A stretch of DNA of 64,000 nucleotides from Pseudaquabacterium terrae. Lineage in GTDB: Bacteria > Pseudomonadota > Gammaproteobacteria > Burkholderiales > Burkholderiaceae_C. The position numbers were made by a program, and so were the translations under genes. Below the pieces are notes generated by a model that saw only the letters and a program-made list of their open reading frames with translations, made no database searches and was not told the DNA's origin. Shown one piece after another: positions 47,010-56,597 of this stretch. Within the stretch, counting starts at the first letter, position 1. Each line of letters begins with the position of its first letter. The stretch is from contig NZ_JABRWJ010000001.1 in the NCBI RefSeq assembly GCF_013266755.1, positions 682,001 to 746,000 of the forward strand. The letters run 5' to 3'.

Positions 47010-47099
47010 GCGGCGTTCCCGAAGGCATGTGCAATCGGGCGATGGTACCGAAGCGCTGCAGCCGTCCTGCGGGCCGCAACGTCGGGCTTCAGGCGCGCG

Positions 47100-47255
47100 T
47101 CAGTGCGACGCTGCCGACGCCCCCGGCTTGGCCGGCTCGGCGTGGGTCTCGACGCCGTGCTTCTCGCCGCCCAGGTCGATGTCGCCGCCGGCCTTCTTCA
47201 GCACGACGAGCGCGACGGCAGCAAAGATCACGAAGCCCAAGAGCAGTTTCCACAT
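47100..47255 (-). CDS. Small membrane protein of 51 residues
   Basis: The frame encodes MWKLLLGFVIFAAVALVVLK followed by a Gly/Asp-rich tail with GGDIDLGGEKHG, then an Ala-rich C-terminus. One membrane helix is clear, with a short hydrophilic tail outside or inside. Short proteins of this type, starting MWK and containing a GEKHG-like segment, are familiar to me from other Burkholderiales, but they have no assigned function. There is no strong Shine-Dalgarno sequence. It lies between aroQ and the MFS gene. Confidence 0.6.
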   Translation of the reverse strand: MWKLLLGFVIFAAVALVVLKKAGGDIDLGGEKHGVETHAEPAKPGASAASH

Positions 47256-47344
47256 GGTGTCAGGTCCGGTTCGGTTGAGTCTGGGTAGCGTGCGGGTCCA
47301 TCGTAGCGGGCCCGCACGCCACCCGACGAGGGTGGCGCAAAGAT

Positions 47345-47370
47345 CGGCGGGCGCCTTCAGGCGCCCGCCG
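47345..47370 (-). terminator. Hairpin terminator after the MFS transporter gene
   Basis: A perfect 11-bp stem (CGGCGGGCGCC with its complement) and a TTCA loop lie ten bases after the MFS stop. On the minus strand a weak T-run (ATCTTTG) follows. A second hairpin, CGCCACCC-N5-GGGTGGCG, lies at 47317-47337. Confidence 0.7.
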
Positions 47371-47379
47371 GACTCAGCT

Positions 47380-49086
47380 TCAGTCCTTGGCGTAGATGTC
47401 GACGTCCTTCGTTTCCTTGACGAAGAGCAGGCCGATCACGAAGCAGACCGCGGCGATCACGATCGGGTACCACAGGCCGTGGTACATGTTGCCGTTGGCC
47501 GCCACCATCGCGAAGGTGACCGAGGGCAGCAGGCCGCCGAACCAGCCGTTGCCGATGTGGTACGGCAGGCTCATCGAGGTGTAGCGGATGCGGGTCGGGA
47601 ACAGCTCGACCAGCATCGCGGCGATCGGGCCGTAGACCATCGTCACGTAGATCACCAGCACGGTGAGGATCGCGACGATCGACCACCACTGGCCACCCAT
47701 GAAGTCGATCGGCTTGGCCTTCGGCGGGTAGCCGGCGGCCTTCAGCGATTCGGCGACGTCCTTCTTGAACGCGCCGATCGCCTTGGCCGAGGCCTCGTCG
47801 AACTTGTGGCCCCCGGCCATCGTCTGCGCGGTCGGCGGCGACAGTTCCTTCTCGCCGATCTTGATGACGGTCGGCGAGCCGGCCGGCAGCGCCACGTTCT
47901 CGTAGCTGGCCGACGATTGCGTCAGCGCGCGCTTGGCGATGTCGCAGGCCGAGGTGAAGTCGACTTCACGGGCGATCGGGCTGCCCTGGAACGAGCAGGT
48001 CTTCGGGTCGGCTTGCACGGTGATCTGCGCGGCGGCCTGGGCCTTCGCGAGCTCCGGGTTCGCCGCGCCGGTCAGCGCCTTGAACAGCGGGAAGTAGGTC
48101 AGCACCGCCAGCAGCAGGCCGGCCAGGATGATCGGCTTGCGGCCGATCTTGTCCGACAGCGTGCCGAAGACGACGAAGAACGGCGTGCCGATGATCAGCG
48201 AGACGGCGACCAGCACGTTGGCGGTGGCCGGATCGACCTTCAGCACCGAGGCCAGGAAGAACAGCGCGTAGAACTGGCCCGTGTACCAGACCACGCCCTG
48301 GCCCATCACCAGGCCGAACAGCGCCAGCAGCACGATCTTCAGGTTCTTCCACTGGCCGAAGGATTCGGACAGCGGCGCCTTCGAGACCTTGCCCTCTTCC
48401 TTCATCTTCTTGAAGGCGGGCGACTCGTTCATCGACAGGCGGATCCAGACGCTGACGGCCAGCAGCAGGATCGAGACGATGAACGGAATGCGCCAGCCCC
48501 ACTCGCCGAAGGCGGCGTCACCCATCCAGGTGCGCACGCCCAGGATCACCATCAGCGACAGGAACAGGCCCAGCGTCGCGGTGGTCTGGATCCACGCGGT
48601 GTAGGCGCCGCGCTTGCCGTGCGGCGCGTGCTCGGCGACGTAGGTCGCGGCACCGCCGTATTCACCGCCGAGCGCCAGGCCCTGCAGGATGCGCAAGCCG
48701 ACGAGGATGATCGGCGCGGCGACGCCGATCGATGCGTAGCCGGGCAGGATGCCGACGATGAACGTCGCCAGGCCCATGATCAGGATCGTGACCAGGAAGG
48801 TGTACTTGCGGCCGATCATGTCGCCCAGGCGACCGAAGACCAGCGCACCGAACGGACGCACGATGAAGCCGGCGGCAAAGGCCAGCAGCGAGGCGATGAA
48901 CTGCGCGGTCGGGTCGAGCGCGGCGAAGAAGTGCTTGCCGATGAAGACGGCGAGCGAACCGTAGAGGTAGAAGTCGTACCACTCGAACACGGTGCCGAGC
49001 GAGGAGGCGAAGATGACCTTCTTCTCCTCGCGGGTCATCGGGGCGTTCTTCGCCGCCGCGACCTGGTGGGTGCCTGCAAGGGCCAT
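47380..49086 (-). CDS. MFS transporter of the metabolite:proton symporter (MHS) family with a large extra loop
   Basis: A 568-residue inner-membrane transporter. The MHS start SSLGTVFEWYDFYLYGSLAV, the loop motif GRLGDMIGRKYTF and the GGEYGGAATYVAEHAP block are all present, as in ShiA, ProP and KgtP. Family members are about 430-450 residues; this one has about 128 extra hydrophilic residues (about 339-466) between two late helices, with cysteines near 364 and 381. The loop should face the periplasm and could hold a disulfide. The substrate is probably an organic acid. It has its own promoter region with 21-bp repeats and a terminator. Confidence 0.87.
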   Translation of the reverse strand: MALAGTHQVAAAKNAPMTREEKKVIFASSLGTVFEWYDFYLYGSLAVFIGKHFFAALDPTAQFIASLLAFAAGFIVRPFGALVFGRLGDMIGRKYTFLVTILIMGLATFIVGILPGYASIGVAAPIILVGLRILQGLALGGEYGGAATYVAEHAPHGKRGAYTAWIQTTATLGLFLSLMVILGVRTWMGDAAFGEWGWRIPFIVSILLLAVSVWIRLSMNESPAFKKMKEEGKVSKAPLSESFGQWKNLKIVLLALFGLVMGQGVVWYTGQFYALFFLASVLKVDPATANVLVAVSLIIGTPFFVVFGTLSDKIGRKPIILAGLLLAVLTYFPLFKALTGAANPELAKAQAAAQITVQADPKTCSFQGSPIAREVDFTSACDIAKRALTQSSASYENVALPAGSPTVIKIGEKELSPPTAQTMAGGHKFDEASAKAIGAFKKDVAESLKAAGYPPKAKPIDFMGGQWWSIVAILTVLVIYVTMVYGPIAAMLVELFPTRIRYTSMSLPYHIGNGWFGGLLPSVTFAMVAANGNMYHGLWYPIVIAAVCFVIGLLFVKETKDVDIYAKD

Positions 49087-49148
49087 GGTGGGTGTCTCCT
49101 GTGAAGCGCGCGACCGACCGGCAGCGCATGGGTCGGCACGATGCGCGT

Positions 49149-49211
49149 GCGCTCTGACCTTGCTCTGACGCGGAGCCAACAGCGGCTGACGCGAGCCCAA
49201 CAATTGCTGAC
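49149..49211. repeat. Three 21-bp direct repeats upstream of the MFS transporter gene
   Basis: Units start at 49149, 49170 and 49191; each ends in CTGAC. Units 2 and 3 match at about 15 of 21 positions, sharing GCG, CCAACA and GCTGAC; unit 1 is weaker. On the minus strand each begins GTCAG and lies about 65-125 bases before the MFS ATG. The helical phasing suggests a regulator-binding array. The remaining gap to 49350 holds a hairpin at about 49268-49283 and nothing else I recognise. Confidence 0.55.
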
Positions 49212-49350
49212 AAACCTGGGAGCAACCCGCAGCTCTTGTTTCGCGATGTGGGAATCGAGGCCTTCCGGGGCGATTCGGCCCCGATGGCACAAGCCTGGGA
49301 CAAACCCTTGGGAGCGCCGCAGCACGCGGCGCAGTGGCCGGCGCGAGCGC

Positions 49351-49995
49351 CTAACGCGCGCGCTGCACGCCCAGCGGCTGCTGGCCGGCCTCGTCCCAGG
49401 CCGGCCCGTCGAACCACGGGTCGCGCTGCAATGCGGCGCGCAGCATCGGCAGCGCGTCCTGGCCCCAGAACTGGCGGCCCTCGGCCTCCAGCGTCGGCAC
49501 GCCGAAGATGCCGCGGGCGACCGCCTCGTCGGTCGCCGCGCGCAGTGCGTTCTTCACCTCGTCGGAGGCCGGGTCGCGCTGCGGCGCGACGGCGGCCGTC
49601 AGCGCGGCGAGCGCGACCGGGTCGTTCGGATCGGCGCCGCCCGCGCACCAGGCGTGGCGGAACAGCAGCTCGACGGTGCGCCGGTTCGGCCGGCCGTCAG
49701 CGCTGGCCGCGAGCGCCAGCCGCTGCAGCGCCAGCGGGTTGAACGGATGCGGCCGCGGCAGCTCGAGCGGCGTGCCCTGCGCGTGCGCGAGCCAGGCGAT
49801 CTGGCGGTAGGTCCAGGCGCGCTTCGGCGCAACCTCGGCCGGCCCCTTCTGGCCCCAGGACTTCAGGAGCCCGGCAAACAGCAGCGGCCGGTACTCGACG
49901 ACGTAACTGCTGCCTTCGAGCGCCTGCGGCAGGCGATCGAAAGCCAGCCAGGCATAGGGCGAGACCACGTCGAACCAGAAGGTGATCGGCGTCAT
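49351..49995 (-). CDS. 2-hydroxychromene-2-carboxylate isomerase-like protein (DsbA family)
   Basis: A 214-residue protein of the HCCA isomerase/kappa glutathione transferase group. It begins ITFWFDVVSPYAWLAFDRLP, the typical start with the glutathione-site serine, and has GIFGVPTLEAEGRQFWGQD near the C-terminus. Known members isomerise naphthalene-pathway intermediates, but many lie in other contexts. It is the last gene of a tightly coupled operon (ATGA overlap) with the DUF1289, YbaK and HMG-CoA lyase genes. The real substrate is open. Confidence 0.85.
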   Translation of the reverse strand: MTPITFWFDVVSPYAWLAFDRLPQALEGSSYVVEYRPLLFAGLLKSWGQKGPAEVAPKRAWTYRQIAWLAHAQGTPLELPRPHPFNPLALQRLALAASADGRPNRRTVELLFRHAWCAGGADPNDPVALAALTAAVAPQRDPASDEVKNALRAATDEAVARGIFGVPTLEAEGRQFWGQDALPMLRAALQRDPWFDGPAWDEAGQQPLGVQRAR

Positions 49996-50222
49996 GGCGT
50001 CTCGCCGGGTGCGGCCTGCAGGGCGGCGGCGGCACGCAGCACGCGCCATTGGCGGCGCCGCTTCGGCAGCAGGGCCAGCACCTCGCGCTTCAGCTGGTCG
50101 TTCAGTGCCCCCCAGGCGGCGATCTCGTCGATCGTGCGCAGGCAGCCTTCGCACCAGCCGGTGCCGGCGTTCATCCGGCAGACGTTGATGCAGGGGCTCT
50201 TGATCGTGGAGTCAGGCGTCAC
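49992..50222 (-). CDS. DUF1289-family small cysteine-rich protein
   Basis: A 76-residue protein with the family pattern SPCINVCRMNAGTGWCEGCLRT, four cysteines that may bind a metal, followed by a conserved W in DEIAAW. The GTG start shares four bases with the stop of the YbaK gene, and its own stop shares four bases with the next ATG. The function of DUF1289 is unknown. Its length is normal. Confidence 0.85.
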   Translation of the reverse strand: MTPDSTIKSPCINVCRMNAGTGWCEGCLRTIDEIAAWGALNDQLKREVLALLPKRRRQWRVLRAAAALQAAPGETP

Positions 50223-50710
50223 ACCACCACCACGTCGGCGACCGGCGCGCCGGTCAGGGCCACCAGCTCGTCGGGCGCCAGCCGGAACACGCCGTTCGGA
50301 TGCCCGGCCGCGGCCCAGATCTCGCCGAAGCGAAAGAGCTCGCGGTCGACCAGCACCACCGGCGGATTGACATGCCCGACCGGCGCGACACCGCCGATCG
50401 AAAAACCGGTGCGCGCCTTGACGAAGTCCGCGTCCGCGCGGCCGATCGCGCCGACCTGCGCCGCCACCTTCTTCTCGTCGACGCGCCGGTCGCCCGAGGC
50501 CACCACCAGCACCGCCGTCTCGTCCGCGCGGCGCTTGAAGATCACGCTCTTGGCGATCTGGCCGACCTCGACCTTCAATGCGTCCGCCGCTTCGGCGCAG
50601 GTTCTTGCCGAGACCTCGAGCCACAGCGGCGCATGCGGATGGCCGCGCTCGCTCAGCACCTGTGCGACGCGGCGAAAGCCTTCCGGTCGTTCGTCTCCAC
50701 CGAGGCTCAT
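50219..50710 (-). CDS. YbaK/ProX-type aminoacyl-tRNA deacylase
   Basis: A 163-residue protein of the YbaK/EbsC/ProXp family. It has the KSVIFKRRADETAVLVVASG core with the catalytic lysine, GFSIGGVAPVGH and the C-terminal AGHPNGVFRLAPDEL. Such proteins hydrolyse wrongly charged tRNAs, for example Cys-tRNA(Pro) or Ala-tRNA(Pro). The gene overlaps its neighbours on both sides by four bases, so it is translated with HMG-CoA lyase and DUF1289. Confidence 0.88.
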   Translation of the reverse strand: MSLGGDERPEGFRRVAQVLSERGHPHAPLWLEVSARTCAEAADALKVEVGQIAKSVIFKRRADETAVLVVASGDRRVDEKKVAAQVGAIGRADADFVKARTGFSIGGVAPVGHVNPPVVLVDRELFRFGEIWAAAGHPNGVFRLAPDELVALTGAPVADVVVV

Positions 50711-51660
50711 GCATTCACTCCCGGCGCACCAGCGCCATCGAAGACCTTGCCACTCTTGATCAACAGCGCCTTGCCGGCCCGCGACACCGGTGGCCGGCCG
50801 AGCCGGGCGGAAATGAAGCCGCCCGCCTCGACCAGCTTCGAGAGGTCGATGCCGGTCTCGATGCCCATCCCATCGAGCATGAAGACGATGTCCTCGGTCG
50901 CCACGTTGCCGGTCGCGCCCTTGGCATACGGGCAGCCGCCGAGGCCGGCGACGCTGGCGTCGAACACGTGCACGCCGACCTCGAGGCTGGCGTAGATGTT
51001 CGCCAGGGCCTGGCCATAGGTGTCGTGGAAGTGCCCGCTCACCTCGGCGAGCGGGAAGTGCTTCAGCGCCCGCTCGAGCACCGCCTGCACGCGGCGCGGC
51101 GTGCCGACGCCGATGGTGTCGGCGATGCCGCAGTGCTGCACGCCGATGTCCTTCATCAGACGGACCACGTGCTCGACCTCGTCGGGCGTCACCTCGCCCT
51201 GGTACGGGCAGCCCAGCGCGCAGGAGATCGCCGAGCGCACCTTCAGCCCGGCTTCGCGCGCCGCGGCGACCACCGGCGCGAAGCGCTCGATGCTCTCTTC
51301 GATCGAGCAGTTGATGTTGCGCTGGCTGAAGGCCTGGCTGGCGGCGCCGAAGACGACGATCTCGTCCGGGCGCGTCGCTACACCGCCGGCCAGCGCGGCC
51401 TGCAGGCCGACCATGTTCGGCACCAGCACCGAATGGCGCACACCGGGCGGCCGGGCGATCGCGGCCATCACCGCGGCGTTATCGGCCATCTGCGGCACCC
51501 ACTTCGGGCTGACGTAGCTGGTGACCTCGATCTCGCGCAGGCCGGCCGCCTGCAGCCGGCCGACCAACTCGACCTTGTCGGCGGTGGCGACCGGCTGCTT
51601 TTCGTTCTGCAGCCCGTCGCGCGGACCGACATCGACCAGGGTGACTCGGGTGGGGAACAT
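50707..51660 (-). CDS. Hydroxymethylglutaryl-CoA lyase
   Basis: A 317-residue TIM-barrel enzyme that splits HMG-CoA to acetoacetate and acetyl-CoA, the last step of leucine degradation. Motifs: LVDVGPRDGLQNEKQ with the catalytic Arg-Asp, EVSGHFHDTYGQALAN with metal-binding His-x-His, and the signature loop GLGGCPYAKGATGN with the catalytic cysteine. The ATG at 51660 is preferred to an upstream TTG. The methylcrotonyl-CoA carboxylase genes lie about 0.6 kb upstream. It corresponds to LiuE/MvaB. Confidence 0.93.
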   Translation of the reverse strand: MFPTRVTLVDVGPRDGLQNEKQPVATADKVELVGRLQAAGLREIEVTSYVSPKWVPQMADNAAVMAAIARPPGVRHSVLVPNMVGLQAALAGGVATRPDEIVVFGAASQAFSQRNINCSIEESIERFAPVVAAAREAGLKVRSAISCALGCPYQGEVTPDEVEHVVRLMKDIGVQHCGIADTIGVGTPRRVQAVLERALKHFPLAEVSGHFHDTYGQALANIYASLEVGVHVFDASVAGLGGCPYAKGATGNVATEDIVFMLDGMGIETGIDLSKLVEAGGFISARLGRPPVSRAGKALLIKSGKVFDGAGAPGVNA

Positions 51661-51845
51661 CTCGACTGCTTTCAAGCGTGTCGCGGGTGCGACTTTCAAT
51701 TTGGGAACTAGATCACAGGGATCGGCGAGCTAGTTACACGAGCTTTCAAAATGGGCGCCTGCAGCTTCCGGATAAGGGGGTGGCGGATCGGGCGAGGGCC
51801 GGGAGAATCCCGCCCACGTCGCCGCCCGCCACCGAAAGCCGTCTC

Positions 51846-52229
51846 GTGTCGCACAGCCCCAGTCCCCTGCAGATCGCCACCAAGATCCATTTCTACCTGA
51901 TGCGGGAGCTGGGCCGGGGCATCGACGTCGAACAGATGCTCCAGCATCCCCGGTATGCGCGTGACGTGCTGCTGGTCTGCGATGCCTGCGCCGGCACCGA
52001 GCTGGCCGACCTGGCGAGCCAGTACCGGCGCGTGCGGGCGCTGTACGACAGCCTGGAGGCCTCGCGGCCGAGTGCGGCGCCCGGCCGCGCGGCGCAGCCG
52101 ACCGAGTGGGCCAAGGACACCACCGGCTTCGGCCTGTCGCGGCCGCTCGAGGACGACGCCGACCCTCGGCCCCACGGGCCGGCATCGGCCGGGGTCCGCC
52201 AGTGGTTGACTCGCTGGCGCCAACGCTGA
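51846..52229 (+). CDS. Hypothetical protein of 127 residues
   Basis: The likely start is a GTG at 51846. The first 75 residues, including LQIATKIHFYLMRELGRGID and a VCDACAG motif, look like a compact helical fold; the tail is Pro/Arg-rich. I recall similar short proteins from Burkholderiales but no function. It is the only plus-strand gene in this part and separates HMG-CoA lyase from the carboxylase genes, convergent with the latter. Two cysteines three residues apart may bind metal. Confidence 0.6.
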   Translation: MSHSPSPLQIATKIHFYLMRELGRGIDVEQMLQHPRYARDVLLVCDACAGTELADLASQYRRVRALYDSLEASRPSAAPGRAAQPTEWAKDTTGFGLSRPLEDDADPRPHGPASAGVRQWLTRWRQR

Positions 52230-52245
52230 AGTCACCGCGCAGGCC

Positions 52246-54273
<2,028 letters not shown>

Positions 54274-54292
54274 GTCTTGGTCTCCACCACCG

Positions 54293-54916
54293 TCACGCCG
54301 CCGCCGCGCCGGCGCCGAAGCGCTGGCGCAGCGTGCGGATCAATCGAATCAGGAATTTCATCAGCAGCCAGGTCAGCGCCACCATCACGACCAGCGCCAG
54401 CGCGAGGCAGGCGAAGAAGACGATCGGATGCTCGACCGCCAGCCACAACATCACCGGCACTGCGGCATCGCCGAGCAGCGACAGCGCGATGTTCGAGAAC
54501 GGCTCGGGCGAGGTGTTGGCCGCCGCGCGCGTCGTCGTCTTCGCGACGTGGCTGGTCGCGGCCAGCGTGCCGCCGAGCAGCGCGGCGACCGTCGCCCAGG
54601 CCGCGTGGTCGCCGCCGAACACTGCCGCGGCCAGGGCCGCGCCGGCGGGGATGCGGATCACCGTGTGCACCGCGTCCCACATCGAATCGAGCGCCGGGAT
54701 CTTGTCGGCAAGGAACTCGATCACCAGCATCAGCCCGGACGCGCCGAGCACGACCGGATGCTCGAGGACCTTCAGCCCCGCCGGCAGCGGCAGCCAGCCG
54801 AGCCAGCCGGCCAGGCCGGTGAGGAACACCACTGCGTACAGGCGCAGGCCGCTGGCCCAGCCCAGCGCCGCGGCGAGCGCGACGAGGTGGGTGGTGTCCA
54901 ACGTATCGAGCGTCAT
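54293..54916 (-). CDS. DUF4126-family membrane protein
   Basis: A 207-residue integral membrane protein with about five hydrophobic segments. It begins LVALAAALGWASGLRLYAVVF, and has the loop LADKIPALDSMWDAVHTVIRIPAG characteristic of DUF4126. The function is unknown. It lies within the leucine-degradation operon, nine bases after the hydratase gene and 19 before the carboxylase gene, so it is co-transcribed. A role in the pathway is not obvious. Confidence 0.85.
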   Translation of the reverse strand: MTLDTLDTTHLVALAAALGWASGLRLYAVVFLTGLAGWLGWLPLPAGLKVLEHPVVLGASGLMLVIEFLADKIPALDSMWDAVHTVIRIPAGAALAAAVFGGDHAAWATVAALLGGTLAATSHVAKTTTRAAANTSPEPFSNIALSLLGDAAVPVMLWLAVEHPIVFFACLALALVVMVALTWLLMKFLIRLIRTLRQRFGAGAAAA

Positions 54917-54925
54917 CGCCGTGCC

Positions 54926-55711
54926 TCAGGCGGGCTTCCACGCCGGGTCGCGCTTGGCGAGGAAGGACTGCACGCCCTCCTTGCCTTCGTCGCTGGCGCG
55001 GATGTCGGCGATGCGGCGTGCGGTCTCGGCGCGCAGCGTGTCATCGATCGGCGCGCCCGCCAGGTCCTGCACCAGCCGCTTGCTGGCCTTCACCGCCTGC
55101 GGCCCGTTGGCCGCCAGCGTGGTGACCACCGTCTCGACCTGGTCGTCCAGCGCTTCGAGCTGCGCCACCACGTGCACGAAGCCGATGCGCAGCGCCTCTT
55201 CGGCATTGAAGCGCTCGGCGGTGATGAAGTAGCGCCGCGCCGCCTGCTCGCCCATCGCGCGCACGACGTACGGGCCGATCGTCGCCGGCAGCAGGCCGAG
55301 CCGTGCTTCGCTCAGGCAGAAGGTCGCGCGCTCGGCGGCCAGCAGCACGTCGCAGCAGGCGGCGAGGCCGAGGCCACCGGCGAAGCAGTCGCCATGGATG
55401 CGGCCGACCACCGGCAGCGGGCAGCGGTAGATCGTCCACAGCATGTCGGCCAGCGCCTGCGCGTCGGCGCGGTTCTGCTCCCAGTCGTAGTCGGCCATCG
55501 CGCGCATCCAGTTCAGGTCGGCGCCGGCGCAGAACACCTTGCCGTGGCCGCCGAGCACGATGACGCGCAGGCTCGGGTCGGCGCCCAGCGTCTCGAACGT
55601 GGTCTTCAACTCGGCGATGACCTCGCTGTTGAAGGCATTGCGCACCTCCGGCCGGTTCAGGAAGACGCGGGCCACCGGGCCCTTGCGCGTGATGTCCAGG
55701 ACGTCGCTCAT
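54926..55711 (-). CDS. liuC: Methylglutaconyl-CoA hydratase (enoyl-CoA hydratase family)
   Basis: A 261-residue crotonase-fold enzyme. The oxyanion-hole segments are GKVFCAGADLNWM and GDCFAGGLGLAACCDVLLA, the second including the family's usual glycine-rich turn. The context between the two methylcrotonyl-CoA carboxylase genes assigns it as LiuC, hydrating 3-methylglutaconyl-CoA to HMG-CoA. Sequence alone would only support enoyl-CoA hydratase. Confidence 0.88.
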   Translation of the reverse strand: MSDVLDITRKGPVARVFLNRPEVRNAFNSEVIAELKTTFETLGADPSLRVIVLGGHGKVFCAGADLNWMRAMADYDWEQNRADAQALADMLWTIYRCPLPVVGRIHGDCFAGGLGLAACCDVLLAAERATFCLSEARLGLLPATIGPYVVRAMGEQAARRYFITAERFNAEEALRIGFVHVVAQLEALDDQVETVVTTLAANGPQAVKASKRLVQDLAGAPIDDTLRAETARRIADIRASDEGKEGVQSFLAKRDPAWKPA

Positions 55712-55721
55712 TGCCGATCTC

Positions 55722-56597
55722 CTACTCGCGGATCTCGAAACCCTGCCTGCGCAGGAACGCGGCCACCACCGGCTGCCAGGCCTGCGGATAGGCCGTGAAC
55801 AACATGTGGCCGTCGTTGCCGTGCGGCGGGAACTGCACGAATTCGCCCTGCCCGCCGGCGGCGCGGAAGGCCTCGAACCAGCGCCGCGGATGCGTGGCGC
55901 CGAAGTACAGGTCGTTCTCGGTGTAGACCCACAGCGTCGGCAGCCGCGCGGTCTCGCCGTAGCCCGCGAACAGACGCTCCAGCTGGTGCGGCATGCACGG
56001 CCGGCGCGGCGAGCCCTGCGGATTGCCGCCCCCGCCGCCGGCGAAGTTGATCGCCGCCACCATGCCGGCCGGCTGGCGTGCGGCCACCGCGATCGCCGTC
56101 GCGCCGCCGTAGGACTGGCCGGCGATCACCGCGCGCTCGGGCGCCACGTCGGGTCGCGCATGCATCGCCTTCAGCACCGCGAGCACCTGCTCGGCCGCGG
56201 CCGCGTAACCCGGCGGGTAGTTCTTGCGCTGACAGGCGCCGGTGTCCTCGACGTCCTCGCCGCCGGTGACGCCGTAGCCGATGCGCGTCGGCACCGCGAC
56301 CGCGAAGCCCTGGCGCGCGAACCACGCCGACGCTTCCGGGTAGCGCGAGCGGCCGACGGCGGCCCGCCCGGACGGGCTGCCCGAACGGCCATGGTTGAGC
56401 ACCAGCACCGGGCGCGGCGCGGGCGTCTCGTCATCGACGAACACGGTGACGACGATGGTCCGGCTGATCTGCTTGCGGTAGGCGTCGACCACGTCGACCG
56501 GCAGCTCGAACGACTCCTCGACCAGCGCGGCCTGCGCAGCGGGCAGCGCCGCGAGCGCGACGGCCGCCAGCAGCACCCGGCGCAGCCGGACGTTCAC
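55722..56597 (-). CDS. Exported alpha/beta hydrolase (dienelactone hydrolase-like)
   Basis: A 291-residue protein with a signal peptide (VNVRLRRVLLAAVALAALPAAQA). The nucleophile elbow is AGQSYGGATAIAVA with the catalytic serine; a late histidine in HGNDGHMLF completes a likely triad with an upstream aspartate (ENDLYFG). The GTG start shares four bases with the stop of the GNAT-NTF2 gene. It is an odd periplasmic member of the leucine operon; its ester or lactone substrate is unknown. Confidence 0.8.
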   Translation of the reverse strand: MNVRLRRVLLAAVALAALPAAQAALVEESFELPVDVVDAYRKQISRTIVVTVFVDDETPAPRPVLVLNHGRSGSPSGRAAVGRSRYPEASAWFARQGFAVAVPTRIGYGVTGGEDVEDTGACQRKNYPPGYAAAAEQVLAVLKAMHARPDVAPERAVIAGQSYGGATAIAVAARQPAGMVAAINFAGGGGGNPQGSPRRPCMPHQLERLFAGYGETARLPTLWVYTENDLYFGATHPRRWFEAFRAAGGQGEFVQFPPHGNDGHMLFTAYPQAWQPVVAAFLRRQGFEIRE

